From Bacteroidota bacterium (GTDB lineage: Bacteria > Bacteroidota > Ignavibacteria > SZUA-365), in the NCBI GenBank assembly GCA_018224415.1, contig JAGTUZ010000180.1:1-22188 (forward strand): a DNA stretch of 22,188 bases, read 5' to 3'. Each line of letters begins with the position of its first letter. Within the stretch, counting starts at the first letter, position 1. A model generated the notes under the pieces. That model was not told the origin of the DNA and did no database searches. It worked only from the letters and a program-made list of their open reading frames with translations. Shown one piece after another: positions 7,697 through 14,058 of this stretch. The position numbers were made by a program, and so were the translations under genes.

Positions 7697-10186
7697 TTAT
7701 AACATGGCGTGAGGGTCGACGTCGACGGCGACGGACACGGCCTTGCTGCGCACCTTGCGCAGATACGCCTCTTCGGCGCGGGCGAGCATGGCGCCGAGCC
7801 GTGACCCATCGCTGTCGTGGCTTTTTTCAATGCGCAGCATGAGCTGCCAGCGATAGCGTCGGTTGATGCGGGCAAGCAGGGCGGGCTGCGGTGCGTACAT
7901 GGTGAAGAAGTGCTGCTCCCGGGAGAGGACGGCGTGATACGATGTCGCTGCCAGTTCCACCGCCCGTTCATCCTCCCCGCTGAACGTGAGCAACACGAGC
8001 CGGCAGAAGGGCGGATAGTACAGCTGCCTGCGGCTCTGCAGTTCCCGCTCCATGAAACCCGTGTAGTCGTGTCGCTGCACGTCCTGCAGCACCGGATGCT
8101 CGGGCTGCATCGCCTGCAGCATGACCGTACCCGGACGACTCCCCCGCCCTGCGCGTCCCGCCACCTGGGTGAGCAATTGCATGGTGCGCTCGGCCGCACG
8201 GAAATCCGGAAGCAGCAGCGACTGTTCGGCGGAGACCACACCGACAAGCGTGACACGTTCGAAATCCAGCCCCTTCGCCACCATCTGCGTGCCGAGCAGC
8301 ACATCGGCCTCGCCCTGGGAAAACGCGCTGAGGATCAGGTCATGCGATCCCTTCCGCCGCGTGCTGTCGGCGTCCATGCGTATGACGCGCGCTTCGGGCA
8401 CGGCGTTGAGGAGATCCTCTTCCACCCGCTGCGTCCCCAGTCCGACGCGGTCGAGGTCGGTACCGCCACACTGCGGACAGACAACCGGGACGCGTCGCGT
8501 CGTGCCGCAATAATGACAGCGGAGCAGGTCGGCGTCCTTGTGGAATGTCAGCGAGATGCTGCAATTGTCGCACTCTTCCACATAGCCGCAGTCGCGGCAC
8601 TCGACATGCGGTGCGAAGCCCCGCCGGTTGTGAAGGATAATGCTCGCCTCACCTCGTGTGCATCGGTCGCGGATGCCGTCTGCCAGGGCGACGGAAAACG
8701 CGCCGCGAAGCAGGCGCTGACGCTTTGCCTCGGCCATGTCCACGGCTTCGATCACGGGCAGCACCGCGCCGTCGATGCGCTCGGGCAGTTCCAGTAGTTC
8801 GTATTTTCCGATACGCGCGTTGTGCCAGCTCTCCGCCGACGGCGTCGCGGAACCGAGCAGCACGGGTGCCTGTTCGAACCACCCGCGCATGATGACCGCG
8901 TCCCGACCATTATAGCGCGGAACGGTGTCGGATTGCTTGTAGCTGCCGTCCTGTTCCTCGTCGACGACGATGAGCCCGATGTCTGCAAGCGGGGCGAACA
9001 CGGAGGAACGGACGCCGACGACGACACGGTAGTTTCCGGCCAGCGTCAGCCTCCACGCGTCGTAGCGCTCACCCAGACTCATGCGGCTGTGCATCACGGT
9101 CACGTCTCCGCCAAACGCCTGGCGGAAGCGGTACACGAACTGCGGGGTGAGAGAGATCTCGGGCACAAGCACCAGCGCATTCTTTCCCGCTGCGAGCACG
9201 TGACGGATCGCATCGATATACACCTGTGTTTTCCCGCTGCCGGTCACCCCGTACAGCAGCATCGTCCGGTGTGCCCCCTCATCCACGGCAGCGGTGACAC
9301 GCCCCAGCACGGCGCGCTGCGCCGCGGTGAGTGTGATGTTCTTGTTCTTTTCCGCAAATCGGATTTCCCACTCCCTTGTCACTTCTTCATCGAGCACCTC
9401 GACGACTTCCTTGTCCTCGAGCGCCCGGACCTGCGCCGCGGTGGCCTTGGCCTCGCGCACGAGATCGGCCATGGGCACGGTGCGCTTTCCCTGGCCGTGA
9501 TGCTTCCACAGCGTGGCAATGATGTTGGCCTGTTTCGGTGCGCGCGCTTCGACGATCTCCATGAGTTCGGCAAGCTTTTCCCCCCGTGTCCATTCCGGCA
9601 GCAGCCGCACGGCGAGCACCGTCTTCACGCGCACGGCGGGACGCTCGATCACGGATTCCACCTGCACGACACCTTCCACCATCAACTCCCGCAGCTGCGC
9701 GGAGATCGACTTCGTGCCCGCGGCCGCCAGCAGCTCATCCTCGGAGAGCACCTCGCCGGTTCGCAACGCGTCGATGATCGCAGCCTTCGTGCGTGACCGG
9801 CCGATAACGCGTGCGATCAGTTCTTCGTCGTCGCTGCACAAGGAGACGAAGCGCGCCGTGTCGACGTCCATACCCTGTGGAAGCGCCGCCTTCAGCACCT
9901 CACCGAGGCCGCACACGTAATAGCGATGCACCCAGTCACACAGCTGCTGCACCGCGGGAGTGATCACCGGCTCCACATCCAACACCTGCTGCACGGCCTT
10001 CAGCGCGAAATCGGGCATGGTGCCATGCACCCTCACGATGAAGCCCATCAGCAGCCGGCGCCCGAGAGGCACCAGCACACGCACACCGGGCTTCATCCGC
10101 TCGTACAGACCCTCGGGCACCGCATAGGTCAGCGTGTCCTTCGGCACTCCCGGCACGGCGATATCTGCATAGACGCGTTCGCTCAT
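7697..10186 (-). CDS. priA: Primosomal protein N' (replication restart helicase PriA)
   Basis: PriA recognises stalled forks and D-loops, unwinds the lagging arm and reloads the replisome. The 829-residue product is full length. It has the N-terminal DNA-binding domain (VYADIAVPGVPKDTLTYAVP, then GVRVLVPLGRR), the Walker A loop GVTGSGKT near residue 313, and a Walker B region VVDEEQDGSYKQ. Eight zinc-ligand cysteines lie between about 530 and 572 (CRDCGYVEECDNC ... CHYCG ... CPQCGG). The helicase C-terminal motifs GTQMVAKGLDFERVTLVG and QVAGRAGRG follow. The Walker B reads DEEQ where E. coli PriA has DEEH. The start MSERVYADIAV at 10186 matches the family. Upstream on this strand lies repeat element E1, so its promoter must lie in or beyond that element; I do not see a clear one. 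Confidence 0.97.
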   Translation of the reverse strand: MSERVYADIAVPGVPKDTLTYAVPEGLYERMKPGVRVLVPLGRRLLMGFIVRVHGTMPDFALKAVQQVLDVEPVITPAVQQLCDWVHRYYVCGLGEVLKAALPQGMDVDTARFVSLCSDDEELIARVIGRSRTKAAIIDALRTGEVLSEDELLAAAGTKSISAQLRELMVEGVVQVESVIERPAVRVKTVLAVRLLPEWTRGEKLAELMEIVEARAPKQANIIATLWKHHGQGKRTVPMADLVREAKATAAQVRALEDKEVVEVLDEEVTREWEIRFAEKNKNITLTAAQRAVLGRVTAAVDEGAHRTMLLYGVTGSGKTQVYIDAIRHVLAAGKNALVLVPEISLTPQFVYRFRQAFGGDVTVMHSRMSLGERYDAWRLTLAGNYRVVVGVRSSVFAPLADIGLIVVDEEQDGSYKQSDTVPRYNGRDAVIMRGWFEQAPVLLGSATPSAESWHNARIGKYELLELPERIDGAVLPVIEAVDMAEAKRQRLLRGAFSVALADGIRDRCTRGEASIILHNRRGFAPHVECRDCGYVEECDNCSISLTFHKDADLLRCHYCGTTRRVPVVCPQCGGTDLDRVGLGTQRVEEDLLNAVPEARVIRMDADSTRRKGSHDLILSAFSQGEADVLLGTQMVAKGLDFERVTLVGVVSAEQSLLLPDFRAAERTMQLLTQVAGRAGRGSRPGTVMLQAMQPEHPVLQDVQRHDYTGFMERELQSRRQLYYPPFCRLVLLTFSGEDERAVELAATSYHAVLSREQHFFTMYAPQPALLARINRRYRWQLMLRIEKSHDSDGSRLGAMLARAEEAYLRKVRSKAVSVAVDVDPHAML

Positions 10187-10213
10187 CCTTCTAACTTACT
10201 CCCTCCCCCACCC

Positions 10214-10350
10214 AAGAAAAAACCACCAAGACCCAAAGACACGAAGAAAGGCACGAAGGTTTTTTCATATCTCATCTGATCCAACGATGAGCGATCCAAA
10301 ATAATCTTCGTGTTTTTCTTTGTGTCCTGGTGTCTTCGCGGTTTTTTCTT
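10214..10350. repeat. Inverted-repeat intergenic element E1 (CACGAAG family)
   Basis: The left arm (10214-10259) and right arm (10305-10350) are inverted copies with about 37 of 46 positions matching, both rich in the words CCAAGAC and CACGAAG. The 45-base core holds a small hairpin (CTCATC/GATGAG, 10271-10291). Positions 10220-10266 are identical, base for base, to 10964-11010 in element E2. The same arm-core-arm plan and size (137 versus 144 bp) mark the two as one family. No ORF or transposase is inside. Similar AAACCACCAAGACACGAAG sequence is, from general knowledge, frequent between genes of many environmental bacteria. Confidence 0.9.
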
Positions 10351-10450
10351 CGACGATATTTGCCGCCGCCGGACGACAACTCTTGCCTCCCGCATCGACC
10401 GGTGCAGGGCCGATCGCCGTATACATGCCACTATCAACGATTTCGGGAAT

Positions 10451-10466
10451 TGGCACGCTTCTGGTA
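10451..10466 (+). promoter_or_regulatory. Possible sigma54-like promoter for the small secreted protein gene
   Basis: TGGCACGCTTCTGGTA has a perfect -24 half (TGGCACG) and correct spacing to a degenerate -12 half (TGGTA for TTGCA). The usually essential GC at -12 is GT here, so this is weak. No better sigma70 site is evident in the 168 bases between E1 and the start codon. Confidence 0.22.
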
Positions 10467-10518
10467 ACACAGGTGACAGAACAGACACTGACCCTCTCAT
10501 CAAATACTGGAGTTCATC

Positions 10519-10959
10519 ATGAAACGTCTTCTTTCCCTCCTCGCCCTCGCGGCCTTCGCGCTCACGCTCACTGTCATCACCACCGACAGCGCCCAGGCCC
10601 AGGGCAAGCCGGCCAACAAGGGTTTCGTCGACGCCAATGCCGACGGCATCAACGACAACGCGCTGGACGATGACGGCGACGGCATTCCCAACGGGAAGGA
10701 CTCGGACTACACCGGGACGCGCCTCAACACCAATGGCCGCGGCTTTGTCGACGCTGACGGGGACGGACTCAACGACAACGCCCCTGACGCCGACGGCGAC
10801 GGCATTCCCAACGGACAGGATCCTGACTTCCAGCAGGGCACCGGCAACGGCTCACCCGCCGGCAAGGCCCTCCGCGGCAATGGCAAGAGCGGCAACGGCA
10901 CGGGCACACCCGCCCCGGCCGGTTCCGCCGCCCGCACCGGCGCCCGCCGCGGCAAGTAA
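10519..10959 (+). CDS. Small secreted protein with two calcium-binding (thrombospondin type 3/EF-like) repeats
   Basis: The 146-residue product has a signal peptide of about 28 residues ending SAQAQG. Two 40-residue tandem repeats follow: GFVDANADGINDNALDDDGDGIPNG and GFVDADGDGLNDNAPDADGDGIPNG. Each contains two DxDxDG-type loops of the kind that bind calcium in thrombospondin type 3 repeats and dockerin/EF-hand loops. A 23-base DNA stretch is identical between repeats (10672-10694 and 10792-10814), 120 bases apart, so the duplication is recent or conserved. The C-terminal tail (about 105-146) is rich in Gly, Ala, Pro, Arg and Lys. GGAG precedes the ATG by six bases. The stop codon abuts repeat element E2. 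Probably periplasmic or extracellular; function unknown. Confidence 0.8.
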   Translation: MKRLLSLLALAAFALTLTVITTDSAQAQGKPANKGFVDANADGINDNALDDDGDGIPNGKDSDYTGTRLNTNGRGFVDADGDGLNDNAPDADGDGIPNGQDPDFQQGTGNGSPAGKALRGNGKSGNGTGTPAPAGSAARTGARRGK

Positions 10960-11103
10960 GAAGAAACCACCAAGACCCAAAGACACGAAGAAAGGCACGA
11001 AGGTTTTTTCGAATGAGAAAAGCCCTGCAAATTTGCAGGGCTTTTCTCATTCATGAAATCCTTCGTGTTTGTCTTCGTGCCTTCGGGTCTTGGTGGTTTC
11101 TTC
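10960..11103. repeat. Inverted-repeat intergenic element E2 (CACGAAG family)
   Basis: The left arm (10960-11003) and right arm (11060-11103) are 44-base inverted copies matching at 39 of 44 positions. The core contains a 42-bp perfect palindrome (11011-11052). The left end begins at the base after the stop codon of the upstream plus-strand gene. The right end lies inside the 3' end of the convergent methyltransferase gene and supplies its last codons and stop. A 47-base segment (10964-11010) is identical to 10220-10266 in E1. Confidence 0.92.
11018..11045. terminator. Bidirectional rho-independent terminator in the E2 core
   Basis: GCCCTGCAAA (11022-11031) pairs perfectly with TTTGCAGGGC (11032-11041). 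AAAA lies on the left and TTTT on the right, so the hairpin has a U-run in both reading directions. It stands between two convergent genes (small secreted protein and rRNA methyltransferase). Outer bases extend the dyad to 42 bp (11011-11052). Confidence 0.8.
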
Positions 11104-12288
11104 TTCCGATTTGAGCCGGTGGTAGTACGGCTTCTTGCTGCCCGTGTACAAATCGATGCGCACGAGCACGCCCTCGAGCTTGCCATTGACCAGGGGAATG
11201 CGCCGGCTGGTTTTCAATCCGATGGATTTCCGCAGTTCCGGATCGCCGGTGTAGATGAAGGCCGACGAGCCCGGGCAGCGCTGCTTGAGAAAATCCCCGA
11301 GGTCACCATAGAGTTTCCGCACCTCCTCGATCTCGCCCATGCGGATGCCGTAGGGAGGATTGGCCAGGAGCACGCCGTTTTCGAATCCTTCGACACGCTG
11401 GAACGCCTGGCGGCGAAGACCGACGGCCGCGGCATACGGCAGGCGCGAAAGATTCTGCTTCGCGACCGAAAGGGCGGCGGGAGAAATGTCGCTGCCGGAA
11501 ATCAGGCCGTGCGGCAGGGGACGCATCCCGGCGTCGCATTCCCCGCGGATGCGTTTCCACAGCGCTCGATCGAAATCGGGCAGCCAGGTGAAGCCGAAGT
11601 TTTTCCGGAGAAACTGAGCCGGAACCCTGCAATACAACATGAGTGCCTCGCAGAGCAGGGTGCCCGAGCCGCACATGCAGTCCCAGAGCGGACGCTCGCC
11701 GTCCCATTCCGTCAGCCGGATGATGGCCGCGGCAAGGGTTTCCTGCATCGGCGCCTCGCCGGCGAGCAGACGGTATCCGCGCTTGTGCAGGGATTCCCCC
11801 GAGGTGTCGAGACTGACCGTGGCATGGTCGCGTTCGATGTGCAGGTTGAGCCGTACGTCGGGATTGACGGTTTCCACCGAAGGACGCCGCCCGCGTGCCA
11901 CGTCACGGAAGTGGTCGGCGATGCCGTCCTTGAGACACTGGGCCGCGTAGAGGGAATTCGTGATCGCGCTGTTGGCCACCGACGCGGTGATGGCGAAGGT
12001 GCGGTCGACGTCGAAGATATCCTCCCATGCGACACGACGCGCGCGGGAAGTGAGTACGGCGGGGTCCTTGCAGGGGAAGGACAGCAACGGCGCGAGCACA
12101 CGCGAGAGCAGACGCGACATGTAGTTGATGCGATACAGCGCCGCGTTGTCGGCATGGAAGTACACGCCGCGATACGCGACCTCGGTGTCGGTGGCGCCAA
12201 GTTCGAGGAGTTCCTCTTCGCACAGCGCTTCCATTTTTCCCGGCGCCTGTGCGAAAAATCGGCGGGTGTCCTGGTATTCGTATGTCAC
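11047..12288 (-). CDS. THUMP-domain class I SAM-dependent rRNA methyltransferase (RlmL N-terminal-like, 23S m2G)
   Basis: This is a 413-residue predicted guanine-N2 methyltransferase of large-subunit rRNA, related to the N-terminal half of RlmL and to YpsC. The start FFAQAPGKMEALCEEELLELGA is the family opening. A THUMP domain spans about 50-160. The SAM-binding motif LWDCMCGSGTLLCEA is at 201-215 and the catalytic NPPYG at 310-314. I chose GTG at 12288, which overlaps the aldo/keto reductase stop as GTGA. A longer frame from 12462 would add 58 Arg-rich residues read from the reductase gene in another frame. The last residues, about 398-413 (TTKTRRHEDKHEGFHE), are read from repeat element E2 and are not part of the family fold. 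Coupled to the upstream reductase gene. Whether the target is G2445 cannot be told from sequence alone. Confidence 0.88.
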   Translation of the reverse strand: MTYEYQDTRRFFAQAPGKMEALCEEELLELGATDTEVAYRGVYFHADNAALYRINYMSRLLSRVLAPLLSFPCKDPAVLTSRARRVAWEDIFDVDRTFAITASVANSAITNSLYAAQCLKDGIADHFRDVARGRRPSVETVNPDVRLNLHIERDHATVSLDTSGESLHKRGYRLLAGEAPMQETLAAAIIRLTEWDGERPLWDCMCGSGTLLCEALMLYCRVPAQFLRKNFGFTWLPDFDRALWKRIRGECDAGMRPLPHGLISGSDISPAALSVAKQNLSRLPYAAAVGLRRQAFQRVEGFENGVLLANPPYGIRMGEIEEVRKLYGDLGDFLKQRCPGSSAFIYTGDPELRKSIGLKTSRRIPLVNGKLEGVLVRIDLYTGSKKPYYHRLKSEEETTKTRRHEDKHEGFHE

Positions 12289-13283
12289 AGGCGGCGCCAG
12301 TCGATCTCCTCGGCGGGTTCGTTGTCGAGGATGTCCTCGATGGCGAACAGCACGTCGTCTTCGAGCTTCGCGGCGACGTCGAGGGCCTTCATGTTTTCGC
12401 GTACCTGCTCGGGACGCGAAGCGCCGGTGATCACCGTGCTGACGTCGGGGTTCATCAGGCACCAGGCGATGGCGAGCTGCGCGAGCGTACAGCCGAGTTC
12501 GTCTGCAATGACGGCAAGCTTCTGCGTCTTCTCGATTTTCTCTTCCCAGCCTTTTTTCAACAGCCGATTACGCAGCCACTCGTATTCCGGCAGCGCGAGA
12601 CGGCTGCCTTCGGGAATGCCCTCGTTGTACTTGCCGGTCAGCAGGCCGGTGGCGAGAGGACTCCAGATCGTCGTGCCCAGTCCAATCTCGCTGTAGAGGC
12701 GCTCGTATTCATGCTCGACACGGTCGCGCTTGAACATGTTGTATTCCGGCTGCTCCATCTGCGGGGGAATGAGATGCTCGCGCCGCGCGAAGTCGTGCGC
12801 CTCGCGGATGCGCTCGGCGCTCCACTCGCTGGTGCCCCAATACAGCGCCTTGCCCTGCTGGATCAGCATGTGCATCGACCAGACTACCTCTTCGATCGGC
12901 GTGTAGATGTCGGGCCGGTGGCAAAACACGAGGTCGACGTAATCGGTCTGCAGCCGTTGCAGCGCGGCATTCGTGCCTTCGATGATATGCTTGCGCGAGA
13001 GGCCCGTGTCGTTGGGACCGTCGCCGCCCCAGAAGATCTTGGTCGACAGTACCAGGTCGCCGCGCTTCCATCCCTTGTCTTTCAGGATGTTCCCCATCAT
13101 TGTTTCGGACACGCCGTGTGAATAGGCTTCGGCGTTGTCGAAGAAATTCACGCCGGCATCATAGGCTTCCTGCATGCAGGCGGCGGCGATGCTTTCGTCG
13201 ACCTGGTCGCCAAAGGTGACCCATGATCCGAAGGACAGAGCGGAAACGCGCAGGCCGGCGCTTCCCAAAAAACGATATTCCAT
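12285..13283 (-). CDS. Aldo/keto reductase, Kv-beta-like family
   Basis: A cytoplasmic NADPH-dependent carbonyl reductase of 332 residues. The catalytic tetrad is visible: D49 and Y54 in FFDNAEAY, K82 in LSTKIF and H122 in VFCHRPD. YWGTSEWSAERI, QPEYNMFKRDRVE and IWSPLATGLLTGKY place it with the potassium-channel beta-subunit-like reductases (the group that also includes YghZ-type enzymes). The ATG at 13283 is preceded by GAGGAACACA, a good ribosome binding site. Upstream in-frame ATGs at 13313 and 13295 overlap the candidate small ORF and are less likely. The stop overlaps the next gene's GTG start by four bases. Substrate unknown. Confidence 0.93.
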   Translation of the reverse strand: MEYRFLGSAGLRVSALSFGSWVTFGDQVDESIAAACMQEAYDAGVNFFDNAEAYSHGVSETMMGNILKDKGWKRGDLVLSTKIFWGGDGPNDTGLSRKHIIEGTNAALQRLQTDYVDLVFCHRPDIYTPIEEVVWSMHMLIQQGKALYWGTSEWSAERIREAHDFARREHLIPPQMEQPEYNMFKRDRVEHEYERLYSEIGLGTTIWSPLATGLLTGKYNEGIPEGSRLALPEYEWLRNRLLKKGWEEKIEKTQKLAVIADELGCTLAQLAIAWCLMNPDVSTVITGASRPEQVRENMKALDVAAKLEDDVLFAIEDILDNEPAEEIDWRRL

Positions 13284-13291
13284 TGTGTTCC

Positions 13292-13420
13292 TCATCTGAA
13301 TGCGATTGGACAAGCTGGCAGTTTTCCCTCAATGTACTGCTTTTCCGACTTCCAGATCACTTCGACGGCGCGATGCCATCCCAGGCAGACCCGGAATTCC
13401 GTGTTGTTCCCGTACGGCAT
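13292..13420 (-). CDS. Candidate small protein, 42 residues
   Basis: A short open frame from ATG at 13420 to TGA at 13294-13292 reads MPYGNNTEFRVCLGWHRAVE, then VIWKSEKQYIEGKLPACPI and ends AFR. Its composition (two Trp, balanced Lys/Glu, several Ile/Val) is unlike the Arg/Ala/Pro-rich chance frames of this GC-rich region. It begins 42 bases after the CoA-binding gene stop and ends 8 bases before the aldo/keto reductase start; its stop TGA merges with that gene's GAGG ribosome binding site. It has no good ribosome binding site of its own. It is in the same frame as the CoA-binding gene, separated by a single TAA. I recognise no family. Confidence 0.4.
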   Translation of the reverse strand: MPYGNNTEFRVCLGWHRAVEVIWKSEKQYIEGKLPACPIAFR

Positions 13421-13462
13421 GGCGTATCGGCTGCGGAACTGCGCGGCGTTCCGCGCCCCCGC

Positions 13463-13927
13463 TTATTTTGGGAGCTTTCCGAATACCTTCCAGAGCCAGC
13501 GGTGGAAGCCGTGCACACCTTCGACCGGACCGGCGAACATGAGAATGCATTCGCCGTGCACGGCGTCGATGCCGTTGTCGCGGCAATAGGCGATAGCCTC
13601 GTCGGACTGCGCGCCCTGCTGCATCCACACGCGCGGGATGCCGGCCGCGTGTGCCTCGCGCACGATGGTGCCGGTCCGTTCCGGCGGCAGCACCGCGATA
13701 AGTCCCCCGACCTCTTCGGGCAACGCTGCAATTGATGGAACGCAGGACACACCGTCGATTTCCTTCGCCTCGGGATGCACGGGGTAAACGGTGTAACCCT
13801 TCGCGCGCAGGTCCTTCAGCACCGTGTTCCCGAATTTCTTTCCGCTGCGTGAGGCACCCGCAAGCGCCAGCGTCTTCTGCGCGACGAAGGCATCCACGAC
13901 CTCCCGCTTCACGTTCGTTCGCTTCAT
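13463..13927 (-). CDS. CoA-binding domain protein (YccU-like)
   Basis: A 154-residue single-domain Rossmann-like protein of the CoA_binding_2 family. LALAGASRSGKKFGNTVLKDL (about 20-40) is the nucleotide-binding loop. VYPVHPEAKEIDGV, PEEVGGLIAVLPPE and VWMQQGAQSDEAIAYC are the conserved family segments, and CILMFAGPVEGVHGFHRW is the usual end. Members bind CoA or nucleotides; their physiological role is poorly defined. AAGGA lies before the ATG at 13927, and a promoter lies 40 to 70 bases upstream. It is the first gene of a same-strand run with the small ORF, the aldo/keto reductase and the rRNA methyltransferase. Confidence 0.9.
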   Translation of the reverse strand: MKRTNVKREVVDAFVAQKTLALAGASRSGKKFGNTVLKDLRAKGYTVYPVHPEAKEIDGVSCVPSIAALPEEVGGLIAVLPPERTGTIVREAHAAGIPRVWMQQGAQSDEAIAYCRDNGIDAVHGECILMFAGPVEGVHGFHRWLWKVFGKLPK

Positions 13928-13968
13928 GTTCGATTTCCTTCTGCTACGGTCACATGCATGATCGGGAC

Positions 13969-13997
13969 AATATACAAATATCGGACTGGATAGTCAG
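13969..13997 (-). promoter_or_regulatory. Candidate sigma70 promoter for the CoA-binding gene run
   Basis: On the minus strand CTGACT (13997-13992), a 17-base spacer and TATATT (13974-13969) form a reasonable vegetative promoter about 42 bases before the start codon. Confidence 0.5.
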
Positions 13998-14058
13998 TAA
14001 CATGCCACGAGCACAAAGGAACATCGCGCAGCAGCAGTCGCAACCGACCCTCGGGACA

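Larger units (their letters stand above)
10187..10518. other. Intergenic region between priA and the small secreted protein gene
   Basis: This is 332 bases dominated by repeat element E1 (10214-10350). The remaining 168 bases lead into the plus-strand gene and include a possible sigma54-like site. I see no gene here; short frames in it read the repeat. Confidence 0.6.

Noticed and set aside
7675..7710. AT-rich inverted repeat ATGTTAT/ATAACAT around the priA stop
   Set aside because: Seven-base arms with a long loop and no U-run; likely chance.
11047..12462. Longer methyltransferase start at 12462
   Set aside because: The added 58 residues are Arg-rich and read the aldo/keto reductase gene in another frame; the GTG overlapping that gene's stop fits the family N-terminus.
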